Part shown: in pieces, positions 40,796-51,200 of the stretch
Position numbering within the stretch: the first letter of the stretch is position 1
Layout: the number at the start of each line of letters is the position of its first letter
NCBI RefSeq assembly: GCF_008369325.1
Contig: NZ_VOBI01000017.1
Span: 1-64,000 of the forward strand
Source: Pseudomonas sp. ANT_H12B
GTDB taxonomy: Bacteria; Pseudomonadota; Gammaproteobacteria; Pseudomonadales; Pseudomonadaceae
Direction: 5' to 3'
DNA length: 64,000 bases
The notes under the pieces: model-generated
The model's input: only the letters and a program-made list of their open reading frames with translations
Databases searched by the model: none
Told to the model about the DNA's origin: nothing
Position numbers and translations under genes: made by a program

Positions 40796-41179
40796 TTACT
40801 TTTGCTCTTGAGCTGGAGGCACGTCAGTCGCTGGAGTAGCCGACTTTTGCTCTTGAAGCACCGGGACATCATCAGAAGCCGGTTGTTGCTTTGGAACCTC
40901 CAACACTGCCGGGTTTGGCAAACCTACTTGAGTCAGCTGTTGAGCTTTCTCTTTAGCAAAGTAACCTAACCCTAAGCTGGTTATGAAGAAACCGGCGGCA
41001 AGTATAGCAGTAAACTTACTAAGAAAGGTAGAGGAACCTTGGCTTCCGAACACAGTATTTGAAGCACCTGCTCCGAAAGACGCACCAGCATCCGCACCTT
41101 TACCCTGCTGCAGCAATACTAGAGCAACTACGCCCAATGCACCCAGCAGATGAAAAACGACTACGACTGTTTCCAGCAT
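40796..41179 (-). CDS. secG: Preprotein translocase subunit SecG
   Basis: This 127-residue inner-membrane subunit assists SecYE-SecA in export. Two membrane helices are visible: TVVVVFHLLGALGVVALVLL (about 4-23) and FTAILAAGFFITSLGLGYF (about 54-72), joined by the conserved QQGKGADAGASFGAGASNTVFG. The C-terminal tail (75-127) is Pro/Gln-rich and contains a repeated VPxxQEQK phrase. ATG 41179 is chosen for the family N-terminus MLETVV; the frame opens 48 bases upstream inside the tpiA end. It follows tpiA by 4 bases. Confidence 0.95.
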   Translation of the reverse strand: MLETVVVVFHLLGALGVVALVLLQQGKGADAGASFGAGASNTVFGSQGSSTFLSKFTAILAAGFFITSLGLGYFAKEKAQQLTQVGLPNPAVLEVPKQQPASDDVPVLQEQKSATPATDVPPAQEQK

Positions 41180-41183
41180 TTTT

Positions 41184-41939
41184 TCAGTTTCCCGCGGCGC
41201 GAAAAATCGCACCGAACTCATCTGCATTCAGGGAAGCTCCACCAATGAGCCCCCCATCGATATCCGGCATGCCGAACAGTTCGACCGCATTGGCCGCCTT
41301 CACGCTGCCGCCGTATAGAAGCCGCACACCTTGTGCGACTTCAGAATTCTCTGCCGCCAACTGCGCGCGAATGGCTGCGTGCACATCCTGCGCCTGTTGC
41401 GGCGAAGCAGTCAGCCCGGTACCAATGGCCCAGACTGGCTCGTAAGCGATTACTGCCTTTGCAAAGACACCAACACCCAGCGCCTCTATGATACTGCCTA
41501 GCTGATGCCCGACAACCTCAAGAGTTTTACCGGCTTCGCGCTGCTCAAGGGTTTCCCCTATGCACAACACCGGAATCAAGCCACATGCCTGTGCCGCTGC
41601 GAACTTGCGAATGAGTGTTTCATCATTCTCGCCGATGACCTGGCGGCGTTCGGAATGCCCGACGAGCACCAGGGAGCAACCTTCATCAGCCAACTGACTC
41701 GGTGCAATCTCACCGGTCAATGCACCTTGTTTGGATTCCACCGCAGCATTCTGCGCGCCGACCTTGATCGACTTGCCTTCCAGACCATCAATCACTTGAT
41801 TGACATGCAAGAAAGACGGGAATACCGCTACATCAACACCGCTCGGCAAGGCCAGATGACGAAGGCCGTTAATCAGCTCAGCGACGCTGGCGCGGGTACC
41901 GTGCATCTTCCAGTTACCAGCTACCATAGGGCGACGCAT
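41184..41939 (-). CDS. tpiA: Triosephosphate isomerase
   Basis: This 251-residue glycolytic enzyme interconverts dihydroxyacetone phosphate and glyceraldehyde 3-phosphate. Active-site residues: Asn and Lys in VAGNWKMHGT near residue 8-14, His near 96 in LVGHSERRQVIGE, and the catalytic Glu in the YEPVWAIGTGLTAS loop near 170; GLIGGASLNADEF closes the phosphate site. Between glmM and secG as in other Pseudomonas. Length typical. Confidence 0.97.
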   Translation of the reverse strand: MRRPMVAGNWKMHGTRASVAELINGLRHLALPSGVDVAVFPSFLHVNQVIDGLEGKSIKVGAQNAAVESKQGALTGEIAPSQLADEGCSLVLVGHSERRQVIGENDETLIRKFAAAQACGLIPVLCIGETLEQREAGKTLEVVGHQLGSIIEALGVGVFAKAVIAYEPVWAIGTGLTASPQQAQDVHAAIRAQLAAENSEVAQGVRLLYGGSVKAANAVELFGMPDIDGGLIGGASLNADEFGAIFRAAGN

Positions 41940-42005
41940 GCTGTACCTCGTCGGTCAAAGTGGGCGCAGATGTTACCCAACACAATCAAGGCTGGCAAGC
42001 CGAAA

Positions 42006-43343
42006 TCAGGCAGAAACTTCAGTAACCAGTTTCGCCAGCTCTTCGGCGTAGCCGCGGACCTGTGTTTCGTCCTCGCCTTCGACCATCACGCGCACCAATG
42101 GCTCCGTCCCCGACTTGCGCAACAGCACGCGTCCACGACCTGCCATAGCCTGGGTAACGCGCTCGCCGGCCTCTTTGACCGACGGATGATCGAGGGGGCT
42201 TGCACCACCGCCAAAACGCACATTGATCAATACCTGGGGGCACTTTCGCAGTGCCTGACGGGACTGAGCCAGCCCTTCAGAACGCGTCTTCAGCGCCATC
42301 AGCACTTGCAGCGCCGCAATAATCGCATCACCGGTGGTGGTGTGATTGAAGCAGACGATGTGCCCGGAGTTCTCGCCACCCAACAGCCAATTACGCTCCA
42401 GCAGGTCAGCAATGACATAACGGTCGCCAACGTTGGCGCGCACAAAAGGAATCGATAGATCAGCCAGGGCCAGTTCCAGCCCCAGGTTACTCATCAATGT
42501 GCCGACTACACCGCCCTGCAATTTGCCACGCTCATGCAGATCGCGTGCAATGATGAACAGCAATTCGTCACCGTCGACAATAACGCCGGTGTGATCGACC
42601 ATCAGGACCCGATCACCATCACCGTCAAACGCAATACCCAGATCAGCGTGCTCGGCCAGTACGGCCGCCTGAAGCTGGCCCATATGGGTCGAACCGCAAT
42701 TGTCATTGATGTTCAGACCGTTTGGTTGCGCCGACAGAACGACAACTTCAGCACCCAGTTCACGGAACACGCTAGGCGCCACCTTGTAGGTCGCACCGTG
42801 AGCGCAGTCGATCACGATCTTCAGGCCCGCGAAGCTGGTGCCGGTCGGAACGCTGCTCTTGCAGAACTCAATGTAACGACCCGAGGCGTCGTTGATCCGC
42901 GATACCTTGCCGATCTTGCTCGACTCGACCACCGTCATCGGGGTGTCGAGCAACTCTTCGATCATGTGCTCGACTTCATCCGGAAGCTTGGTGCCCTTTC
43001 CGGAGAAAAACTTGATGCCGTTGTCATCGTGAGGATTGTGCGAGGCACTGATCACAATGCCGGCTTCGGCATGAAAGGTACGGGTCAGGTACGCAATTGC
43101 CGGCGTCGGCATCGGGCCCAGGAGCATTACGTCAGCCCCTGCCGACGTCAACCCGGCCTCGAGCGCCGATTCGAACATGTAGCCGGAAATCCGGGTGTCC
43201 TTGCCTACCAATACCTTGCAGGCGCCCATTTTGCGGAATGCCATGCCCGCAGCCCAACCGAGCTTGAGCATGAAGTCAGGAGTAATCGGGTATTCACCGA
43301 CCCGACCACGAATGCCGTCAGTGCCAAAGTATTTCTTAGTCAT
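42006..43343 (-). CDS. glmM: Phosphoglucosamine mutase
   Basis: This 445-residue enzyme converts glucosamine 6-phosphate to glucosamine 1-phosphate for UDP-GlcNAc, peptidoglycan and LPS. The phosphoserine is Ser101 in GIVISASHNPHDDNGIKFF; the metal loop is FDGDGDRVLMVDHTG near 240; GGENSGHIVCFNHTTTGD and the C-terminal RKSGTEPLVRVMVEG bind the sugar and phosphate. Start MTKKYFGTDGIRG is standard. It follows folP by 16 bases and precedes tpiA by 66 bases. Confidence 0.97.
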   Translation of the reverse strand: MTKKYFGTDGIRGRVGEYPITPDFMLKLGWAAGMAFRKMGACKVLVGKDTRISGYMFESALEAGLTSAGADVMLLGPMPTPAIAYLTRTFHAEAGIVISASHNPHDDNGIKFFSGKGTKLPDEVEHMIEELLDTPMTVVESSKIGKVSRINDASGRYIEFCKSSVPTGTSFAGLKIVIDCAHGATYKVAPSVFRELGAEVVVLSAQPNGLNINDNCGSTHMGQLQAAVLAEHADLGIAFDGDGDRVLMVDHTGVIVDGDELLFIIARDLHERGKLQGGVVGTLMSNLGLELALADLSIPFVRANVGDRYVIADLLERNWLLGGENSGHIVCFNHTTTGDAIIAALQVLMALKTRSEGLAQSRQALRKCPQVLINVRFGGGASPLDHPSVKEAGERVTQAMAGRGRVLLRKSGTEPLVRVMVEGEDETQVRGYAEELAKLVTEVSA

Positions 43344-43359
43344 AAGTGCTCCATCATTC

Positions 43360-44211
43360 TTATTCGGCTGATTCCACTGCGGCGATCATCCGCATCACGT
43401 CCACTGTTTCCGCTACATCATGGACGCGCAATATACGCGCCCCCTTGAGCGAAGCCAGCGCAGCGAGCGCCAGACCGCCATACAGGCGCTCTCCGACCGG
43501 GCGATTCAATGCCTGACCGATCATGCTCTTTCGCGAAACCCCAACCAACAGGGGCCGCCCCAAGGCATGCAAGGCTTCCATATGCTTGAACAAGCTTAGA
43601 TTGTGCTGCAAGGTTTTGGCGAAGCCGAAGCCCGGATCAAGAATGATCCGCTCAACCGGAATCCCTACCGAAGCACAAGCAGCCATGCGCTCGACCAGAA
43701 ACTCACCCACTTCCCTCGTAACGTCCTGATACTGGGGATTGTCCTGCATATCGCCCGGCTCACCGAGCATATGCATCAGACAGACCGGCAGACCAGTGGC
43801 CGCGGCTGCATCCAGGGCGCCATCGCGGCGAAGCGAACGCACATCATTGATCAACCCTGCCCCAAGCCGAGCGGTTTCACGCATGACGGCTGGCGTGGAG
43901 GTATCAACCGAGATAATCACGTCCAGTTCGCGATGAATTCGTTCGACGATGGGTGCTACGCGCTCCAGCTCTTCCAACGGGGAAACCGCCCTGGCGCCAG
44001 GCCGGGTCGACTCACCACCGACATCGATCAGCGTCGCGCCAGCCGCCACCATAGCCTCAGCATGGCGCAAGGCCGCATCTAGCTGGCTGTATTGGCCGCC
44101 GTCAGAGAATGAATCAGGAGTGACATTGAGAATACCCATGACATGCGTCTGGGCCAAATCAAGAACCCGGCTGCTACAAGGCAACCGGGTTGAGGACTGA
44201 ACAAAAGTCAT
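43360..44211 (-). CDS. folP: Dihydropteroate synthase
   Basis: This 283-residue enzyme joins p-aminobenzoate to dihydropterin pyrophosphate in folate synthesis and is the target of sulfonamides. MGILNVTPDSFSDGGQYSQ and DVGGESTRPGA contain the conserved pterin-binding and loop residues; ISVDTS, LINDVRSL, CLMHMLGEPGDMQ and ILDPGFGFAKTL are further signatures. It starts 8 bases after the ftsH stop and overlaps none; the ftsH-folP-glmM order is the gammaproteobacterial one. Confidence 0.97.
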   Translation of the reverse strand: MTFVQSSTRLPCSSRVLDLAQTHVMGILNVTPDSFSDGGQYSQLDAALRHAEAMVAAGATLIDVGGESTRPGARAVSPLEELERVAPIVERIHRELDVIISVDTSTPAVMRETARLGAGLINDVRSLRRDGALDAAAATGLPVCLMHMLGEPGDMQDNPQYQDVTREVGEFLVERMAACASVGIPVERIILDPGFGFAKTLQHNLSLFKHMEALHALGRPLLVGVSRKSMIGQALNRPVGERLYGGLALAALASLKGARILRVHDVAETVDVMRMIAAVESAE

Positions 44212-44219
44212 TTCAAACC

Positions 44220-46133
44220 TTAAACGTCAGCAGCTGGACCGCCGATAGGTGTTTCCGGACGCTCATCCTGCACCTTCGGAGGTGTTCCGGAAGTACCGGT
44301 GCCGTCTCCTGACCAGTCGCGAGGCTCGCGAGGCGTACGACCCGCCATGATGTCGTCGATCTGTTCAGCATCGATCGTTTCGTACTTCATCAAGGCATCA
44401 GCCATTGCGTCGAGCTTGTCGCGGTTATCCGTGAGGATCTGCTTCGCCGTGCCATAGCACTGATCAATGATGCTGCGCACTTCGGAGTCGATCAGCTTGG
44501 CTGTCTCACCGGAGAAACTTGCACCTTGCCCACCACCGCCGCGACCAAGGAACACTTCACCCTCTTCTTCGGCGTACATCAACGGACCGAGTTTTTCCGA
44601 CAGGCCCCACTTGGTCACCATGTTCCGTGCAATCTGGCTGGCACGCATGATGTCGTTTGACGCACCGGTGGTGACGCCGTCGAAGCCCAAGGTCATCTCT
44701 TCAGCAATACGGCCGCCGTACAACGAGCAGATCTGGCTGATCAATGCACGCTTGGACAGGCTGTAGCGATCTTCTTCCGGCAGGAACATGGTCACACCCA
44801 GCGCACGACCGCGCGGAATGATGGAGACCTTGTAGACCGGGTCATGCTCAGGCACGACACGACCGACGATAGCGTGGCCAGCCTCGTGATAAGCGGTGTT
44901 CTGCTTCTCTTTCTCGGACATGACCATCGATTTGCGCTCAGCGCCCATCATGATCTTGTCTTTGGCCAGCTCGAATTCTTTCATCTCGACGATGCGCTTG
45001 CCGGTACGAGCAGCGAACAACGAGGCTTCGTTCACCAGGTTGGCGAGGTCGGCGCCGGAGAAGCCAGGGGTACCACGAGCAATCACCGCTGGAGCGACGT
45101 CGTCACCCATTGGCACTTTGCGCATGTGAACCTTGAGAATCTGCTCACGACCACGGATGTCCGGCAAGCCGACGACAACCTGACGGTCGAAACGGCCCGG
45201 ACGCAGCAACGCAGGGTCCAGTACGTCCGGACGGTTGGTCGCAGCGATCACGATGATACCGTCGTTCATTTCAAAGCCATCCATCTCTACCAGCAACTGG
45301 TTGAGAGTCTGTTCGCGCTCGTCATGACCGCCGCCCATGCCGGCGCCACGGTGGCGACCGACGGCGTCGATTTCATCGATGAAGATGATGCACGGCGCGT
45401 GCTTCTTGGCTTGTTCGAACATGTCGCGAACACGGCTTGCACCGACACCCACAAACATTTCAACGAAGTCGGAGCCGGAAATGGTGAAGAACGGCACCTT
45501 GGCTTCGCCGGCAATTGCCTTGGCGAGCAAGGTCTTACCGGTACCCGGAGGACCGACCATCAGCACGCCGCGAGGAATACGGCCACCCAGACGCTGGAAC
45601 TTGCCCGGATCGCGCAGGAACTCGACCAACTCGCCGACTTCTTCCTTGGCTTCGTCGCAACCGGCAACGTCACCCAAGGTTGTTTTTACCTGATCTTCGG
45701 AGAGCAGGCGCGCCTTGCTCTTGCCGAAGCTCATCGGTCCGCCCTTGCCGCCCGCACCGCCCTGCATCTGGCGCATGAAGAACATGAAAACGGCGATGAT
45801 CACCAGGATCGGGAAGCTTGCGACCAGGAGTTGAGTCCAGATGCTTTGCTGCTCAGGCTGCTTGCCTTCGACCACGACGTGGTTGTCCACGAGATCGCCG
45901 ATCAGGCCATTGTCCTGGATTGCCGGACGAATGGTCTTGAAGCTGTCGCCATCGTTGCGCTTGCCGGTAATCACATAGCCATCCACGGCTACGCGCTCGA
46001 CCTTCCCATCCTTGACCTGCTGGATGAAGTCGGAATAGTTGAGGGTCTGCGGCTCGTTAGGGCTGGAGAAGTTGTTCATCACCGTCACAAGGACAGCCGC
46101 GATGATCAACCACAGGATCAGATTCTTTGCCAT
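44220..46133 (-). CDS. ftsH: ATP-dependent zinc metalloprotease FtsH
   Basis: This membrane-bound AAA protease (637 residues from this start) destroys damaged membrane proteins and regulators. TM1 is LILWLIIAAVLVTVM, TM2 LLVASFPILVIIAVFMFFM near 100; Walker A is GPPGTGKT, Walker B IIFIDEIDAVGRHRG, SRH region NRPDVLDPALLRPGRFD, and the zinc site HEAGH near 415. The C-terminal tail ends Pro/Gly-rich. ATG 46133 gives the usual MAKNLIL start, but a TTG at 46142 (encoding MNDMAK) has the better-spaced AGAGGG site 7 bases upstream; E. coli ftsH has a similar ambiguity. Confidence 0.96.
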   Translation of the reverse strand: MAKNLILWLIIAAVLVTVMNNFSSPNEPQTLNYSDFIQQVKDGKVERVAVDGYVITGKRNDGDSFKTIRPAIQDNGLIGDLVDNHVVVEGKQPEQQSIWTQLLVASFPILVIIAVFMFFMRQMQGGAGGKGGPMSFGKSKARLLSEDQVKTTLGDVAGCDEAKEEVGELVEFLRDPGKFQRLGGRIPRGVLMVGPPGTGKTLLAKAIAGEAKVPFFTISGSDFVEMFVGVGASRVRDMFEQAKKHAPCIIFIDEIDAVGRHRGAGMGGGHDEREQTLNQLLVEMDGFEMNDGIIVIAATNRPDVLDPALLRPGRFDRQVVVGLPDIRGREQILKVHMRKVPMGDDVAPAVIARGTPGFSGADLANLVNEASLFAARTGKRIVEMKEFELAKDKIMMGAERKSMVMSEKEKQNTAYHEAGHAIVGRVVPEHDPVYKVSIIPRGRALGVTMFLPEEDRYSLSKRALISQICSLYGGRIAEEMTLGFDGVTTGASNDIMRASQIARNMVTKWGLSEKLGPLMYAEEEGEVFLGRGGGGQGASFSGETAKLIDSEVRSIIDQCYGTAKQILTDNRDKLDAMADALMKYETIDAEQIDDIMAGRTPREPRDWSGDGTGTSGTPPKVQDERPETPIGGPAADV

Positions 46134-46335
46134 ATCGTTCAATTAACTACCCTCTGAAGCAAGCTCCGCTACTGGCGCGCGCTTCGCATGATATTCACCG
46201 GCCTAACTTACTACATTACCTACGGCTCTGGCAGGCGCCGTCTGTAACCCTTTGTGAAACACTTTCTACACAATATTCGCTAATGCTCACGGGGCGAAAT
46301 ACGAAAATCCTATCGACCCGCTAAAAAACCTCGAT

Positions 46336-46965
46336 TTACTCACTACGGCCGCGGTAGCCCCAAGCCAGCATGTATTGCTCGCGGGAACTGCCACGGGAAG
46401 AGTCCGGCTTGATCATCTGGACCTTGTCGAATTTCTGACGAGCGTCCTTCACGTAAGCATCAAACCCTTCGCCCTGAAACACCTTGATCACGAAATTACC
46501 ACCCGGCTTGAGTATCCGAGCCGCCAGATCAAGAGCCAGCTCACATAGAAACATGGCTTTCGGCATGTCCACCTCAGGCGTACCACTCATATTGGGGGCC
46601 ATATCGGAAATCACAAGGTCCACCTGCGAATTACCAACGGCTTCAAGGATCTGAGCGAGCACGTCGTCCCGGGTGAAGTCCCCCTGGATGAAAGTCACGT
46701 CCGGAATGCTGTCCATTTCCAGGATGTCCGAGGCGATCAGACGCCCCTGACCACCGATCAGCCGACTAGTGACCTGCGACCAGCCGCCGGGCGCCGCTCC
46801 CAGGTCGACAACACTCATACCTGGACGGATCAGTTTGTATTTCTCCTGGACCTCCAGAAGCTTGTAACTCGCACGCGAGCGGTAACCATCCTTCTGCGCC
46901 TGCTTCACATAGGGATCATTGACATGTCTTTGCAGCCACTTAAGGCTTGTCTTGGAACGGGCCAC
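46336..46965 (-). CDS. rlmE: 23S rRNA (uridine-2'-O)-methyltransferase (FtsJ/RrmJ)
   Basis: This 209-residue SAM-dependent enzyme methylates U2552 of 23S rRNA and is a heat-shock protein in E. coli. The SAM site is VDLGAAPGGWSQV, with the catalytic K-D-K-E residues spread through VISDMAPNMSGTPEVD and GGNFVIKVFQGEGF. Located just upstream of ftsH as in E. coli, with a 202-base gap that I cannot assign a clear promoter. Divergent from yhbY. Confidence 0.96.
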   Translation of the reverse strand: MARSKTSLKWLQRHVNDPYVKQAQKDGYRSRASYKLLEVQEKYKLIRPGMSVVDLGAAPGGWSQVTSRLIGGQGRLIASDILEMDSIPDVTFIQGDFTRDDVLAQILEAVGNSQVDLVISDMAPNMSGTPEVDMPKAMFLCELALDLAARILKPGGNFVIKVFQGEGFDAYVKDARQKFDKVQMIKPDSSRGSSREQYMLAWGYRGRSE

Positions 46966-47070
46966 AGGCCACCTCGAAAATAAAACGGGTCGTGATTAAC
47001 TGGGCGGTCCCGGACTCGCTCGGGTAAACTGGCCGCCGCTTTTTACAAGATCAGACGCAGGGGTCAGATT

Positions 47071-47379
47071 ATGCCGCTCACTCAAGAGCAGAAGAAACAG
47101 TACAAATCCATTGGCCACCATCTGAAACCAGTTTTGACTGTGGCTGACAACGGTTTGACTGAAGGTGTGTTAGCCGAACTTGAACGCGCTTTGGCGGATC
47201 ACGAGCTAATTAAAATCAAGCTCAACATCCTCGATCGCGAGTCACGCCTGGCGAACATTGCAGAACTGTGCAAGGTCGGCAAAGCGGACCTTGTTCAGGT
47301 CATCGGCAAGATGGCACTGATTTACCGCAAGAACTTCAGCGTCAACAAGCAGCTGTCGAACGTTCATCGCTTCAAGTGA
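47071..47379 (+). CDS. yhbY: CRM-domain RNA-binding protein YhbY
   Basis: This 102-residue protein is a single CRM (YhbY) domain that binds pre-50S ribosomal particles. KKQYKSIGHHLKPVLTVADNGLTEGVLAELERAL is the characteristic start (parts: YKSIGHHLKPVLTVADNGLT), and LIKIKLN with IGKMALIYRKN completes the fold. It is divergent from rlmE (ribosome methylation) and convergent with the DUF4149 gene. Short for the family but complete. Confidence 0.93.
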   Translation: MPLTQEQKKQYKSIGHHLKPVLTVADNGLTEGVLAELERALADHELIKIKLNILDRESRLANIAELCKVGKADLVQVIGKMALIYRKNFSVNKQLSNVHRFK

Positions 47380-47388
47380 TGGCAAGGG

Positions 47389-47766
47389 TCAAGGGTGTGC
47401 TTCGCGCACCCTGCCGCTCCATCCAGGCACCGGCTGCAACACCAGCACCAGCCCGGAAAACCCCAGAATCAGGTAACTGAACACCTGCCAACGCACTGCA
47501 TCCGGCCAACCGAAGCGCACGGCGAAAAACATCGCACACGCATACAGCGCCATCATTAGCAGTTGCCCACGAATATCGCGCCATAGACTGGCGAGGCCCT
47601 CGGCCTGAACCAGCACCAAAGCCTGAAAAATCACACACGCTGCGGCAAATACCACCATCAGCGCATCCAGCATGCCTGCAATTTCGTCGATCAGCACCGG
47701 CAGCAGACCAATGTGTAGCAGCCACAGGCCGCCAACCCACAATATCAGAGTCAGCTGCCAAAGCAT
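47389..47766 (-). CDS. DUF4149 membrane protein
   Basis: This 125-residue membrane protein has four hydrophobic segments: LWQLTLILWVGGLWLLHIGLL, ALMVVFAAACVIFQALVLV, LLMMALYACAMFFAVRFGW and VFSYLILGFSGLVLVLQ. It belongs by position and pattern to the DUF4149 family found after greA in Pseudomonas (PA4754 by position). Start ATG 47766 is preferred to the longer frame that begins 72 bases upstream, because the hydrophobic segment then starts at residue 2. Function unknown; it trails greA and is convergent with yhbY. Confidence 0.8.
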   Translation of the reverse strand: MLWQLTLILWVGGLWLLHIGLLPVLIDEIAGMLDALMVVFAAACVIFQALVLVQAEGLASLWRDIRGQLLMMALYACAMFFAVRFGWPDAVRWQVFSYLILGFSGLVLVLQPVPGWSGRVREAHP

Positions 47767-47794
47767 GGCGCCCGCACGTAGCGGGCGCCTGCGT

Positions 47795-48271
47795 TTAGAT
47801 GTGGCGAACTTCGACAATCTCGTACTCGATAACGCCACCGGGCGTTTTCACGGCAACCACGTCACCCTCTTCCTTGGCGATCAAGGCGCGGGCCAGTGGT
47901 GAGCCGACCGAAATCTTGCCGAGTTTGAAGTCAGCCTCATCCTCACCAACGATGTGGTAAGTGACGCTTTCATCGGTTTCGACGTTGGCGATTTCAACGG
48001 TGGTGCCGAAGATCACTTTGCCGGTGTGAGGAATGGTCGTGACATCAATGATCACCGCGTTTTGCATGCGGCCTTCGATGTCGCGGATCCGCGCCTCGAC
48101 CATACCTTGCTGCTCGCGAGCAGCATGGTATTCGGCGTTTTCCTTCAGGTCACCCAACTCGCGGGCCGTGCCGATGTCCTGGCTGAGCTTCGGGCGGACG
48201 ACCTTGGTCAGGTGAGCGTGTTCTTCTTCCAGGGCTTTCGCGCCCTTGACGGTCATTGGGTACTTGATCAT
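47795..48271 (-). CDS. greA: Transcription elongation factor GreA
   Basis: This 158-residue factor rescues backtracked RNA polymerase by stimulating transcript cleavage. The N-terminal coiled coil contains the conserved acidic tip (LGDLKENAEYHAAREQQ near residue 40), and the C-terminal part with TVEIANVETDESVTYHIVGEDEAD is FKBP-like. It starts in the four-base ATGA overlap with the carB stop, so it is translationally coupled to carB, a Pseudomonas arrangement that ties carbamoyl phosphate supply and elongation factor expression. Confidence 0.97.
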   Translation of the reverse strand: MIKYPMTVKGAKALEEEHAHLTKVVRPKLSQDIGTARELGDLKENAEYHAAREQQGMVEARIRDIEGRMQNAVIIDVTTIPHTGKVIFGTTVEIANVETDESVTYHIVGEDEADFKLGKISVGSPLARALIAKEEGDVVAVKTPGGVIEYEIVEVRHI

Positions 48272-51200
48272 GCCTTCAATCCTGCGTGTAGGTCCTGCAA
48301 GCGGCGCACGGTCTTCTCGGGGCCGAACTTCAGCGCTTCGCAGATGGCTTCGCCAGCAGCAATGGTAGTGGTGCAGTAGATCTTGTGCTGCAAGGCATTA
48401 CGACGAATGGAATAGGAGTCAGCGATCGACTGACGACCTTCGGTGGTGTTGATGATCAGGGTGACTTCGTCATTCTTGATCATGTCGACCACGTGCGGAC
48501 GACCTTCAGTCACCTTGTTCACACGACGCACTTTCAGGCCCGCGGCTTCGATCAGCTTGGCAGTACCGGCAGTGGCGACCACTTCGAAGCCCAAGTTGAT
48601 CAGATCACGGGCCACGCCTGCAACCAGTGGCTTGTCGTCATCACGCACGCTGATGAATGCGGTACCGCCGGTCGGCAGCACTTCGCTGGCGCCCATTTGG
48701 GCCTTGGCGAACGCTTCGCCGAAGGTGTCGCCCACGCCCATCACTTCACCGGTGGACTTCATCTCTGGACCCAGGATCGGGTCCACTCCAGGGAATTTGG
48801 CGAATGGGAACACCGCCTCTTTCACACTATAGAAGTTCGGAATGATTTCTTTGGTGAAGCCAATTTCCTTCAAGGTTTTACCGGCCATCACGCGAGCCGC
48901 GATCATGGCCAGGGAAACACCGATGCACTTGGACACGAACGGTACGGTACGGGAAGCGCGCGGGTTGACTTCGATGACGTAGATGTCTTCGCCTTGCAGC
49001 GCCAATTGCACGTTCATCAGGCCGACAACGCCCAGCTCCAGGGCCATTTTCTTGACCTGTTCGCGCATCTCGTCCTGGATGTGCCCAGGCAGCGAGTACG
49101 GCGGCAGGGAGCACGCGGAGTCACCAGAGTGAACGCCGGCCTGCTCGATGTGCTGCATGATCGCGCCGATCACCACGTCGGTGCCGTCGCAAACTGCATC
49201 CACGTCCATTTCGATGGCGCAGTTGAGGAAGTGGTCGAGCAGCACCGGGCTGTCGTTGGACACTTTCACCGCGTCACGCAGGTAGCGCTTGAGTTCTTCT
49301 TCTTCGTAGACGATTTCCATCGCGCGGCCGCCCAGTACGTAGGACGGACGAACCACCAGCGGGTAACCGATCTTGCTTGCAGCACGAATCGCTTCGTCTT
49401 CGCTGCGCACGGTGGCGTTCGGCGGCTGACGCAGGTTCAGGCGCTCAACCATTTGCTGGAAGCGCTCACGGTCTTCGGCACGGTCGATGGCGTCAGGGCT
49501 GGTGCCGATGATCGGCACGCCAGCTTCTTCCAGGGCGCGAGCCAGTTTCAGAGGGGTTTGGCCGCCGTACTGGACAATCACACCTTTTGGCTTCTCGACG
49601 CGGCAGATTTCCAGCACGTCTTCCAGGGTCACTGGCTCGAAGTACAGGCGATCAGAGGTGTCGTAGTCGGTGGATACGGTTTCCGGGTTGCAGTTGACCA
49701 TGATGGTCTCGTATCCGTCTTCGCGCAGCGCCAGTGCCGCATGAACGCAGCAGTAGTCGAACTCGATGCCTTGGCCGATACGGTTAGGACCGCCGCCGAG
49801 GATCATGATCTTGTCGCGGCCCGAAGGCGCGGCTTCGCACTCTTCCTCGTAAGTCGAGTACATGTAGGCGGTGTCGGTGGCGAACTCGGCCGCGCATGTA
49901 TCAACGCGCTTGTAGACCGGGAACACCTCGAGCTTGTGACGATGGCGACGCAGGTTTTTCTCGGTCACACCCAGCAGCTTGGCCAGACGCATGTCGGAGA
50001 AGCCCTTGCGCTTGAGCTTGAACATCATGTCGCGGTCGATGCTGGCCAGACCCAGGGTCTTGACCTTCTCTTCTTCCTTGATCAGATCTTCGATCTGCAC
50101 CAGGAACCACGGATCGATCATGTTCATGCCGAAGATGTCTTCGACCGACAGGCCGGCGCGAAAGGCATCAGCCACGTACCAGATGCGCTCGGCACCCGGC
50201 ACGGTCAGTTCGCGCTTGAGGATGCTCATGCTTTCCGGATTGCTCAGGTCGAGCTTCTCGTCCAGGCCGCAAACGCCCACTTCCAGACCGCGCAGGGCTT
50301 TCTGCAGGGATTCCTGGAAGGTCCGACCGATGGCCATGACTTCACCGACCGACTTCATTTGAGTGGTCAGGCGCGCATCGGCTTTCGGGAATTTTTCGAA
50401 GGCGAAGCGTGGCAGCTTGGTGACGACGTAGTCGATCGACGGTTCAAAGGACGCAGGAGTAGCGCCGCCGGTGATTTCGTTCTGCAACTCGTCCAGGGTG
50501 TAGCCGATCGCCAGCTTGGCAGCGATACGCGCGATCGGGAAACCAGTGGCTTTCGAGGCCAGGGCCGAAGAGCGGGATACACGCGGGTTCATCTCGATCA
50601 CGACCATACGGCCAGTGTCGGGGCAGATGCCGAACTGGACGTTGGAGCCGCCGGTTTCCACGCCGATTTCACGCAGTACCGCCAACGAGGCGTTACGCAT
50701 GATCTGGTATTCCTTGTCCGTCAGGGTTTGTGCCGGAGCCACGGTGATCGAGTCACCGGTATGCACGCCCATCGGGTCAAAGTTTTCGATCGAGCAGACG
50801 ATGATGCAGTTGTCCTTCTTATCGCGGACAACCTCCATTTCGTATTCTTTCCAGCCGATCAGGGATTCGTCGATCAGCAGCTCTTTGGTCGGCGACAGGT
50901 CGAGACCGCGGGCGCAGATTTCTTCGAACTCTTCACGGTTGTAAGCGATACCGCCACCGGTGCCGCCCATGGTGAAGGACGGACGGATGATGCACGGGAA
51001 GCCAAGCTTCTCGAGAACCACGTTGGCCTCTTCCATGCTGTGGGCGATACCCGAGCGCGGGCAGTCCAGGCCGATGGATTTCATTGCCTTGTCGAAGCGC
51101 GAACGGTCTTCAGCCTTGTCGATGGTGTCAGCGTTGGCGCCGATCATCTCTACGCCAAACTTCTCCAGAACGCCTTCGCGCTCCAGGTCCAGTGCGCAGT

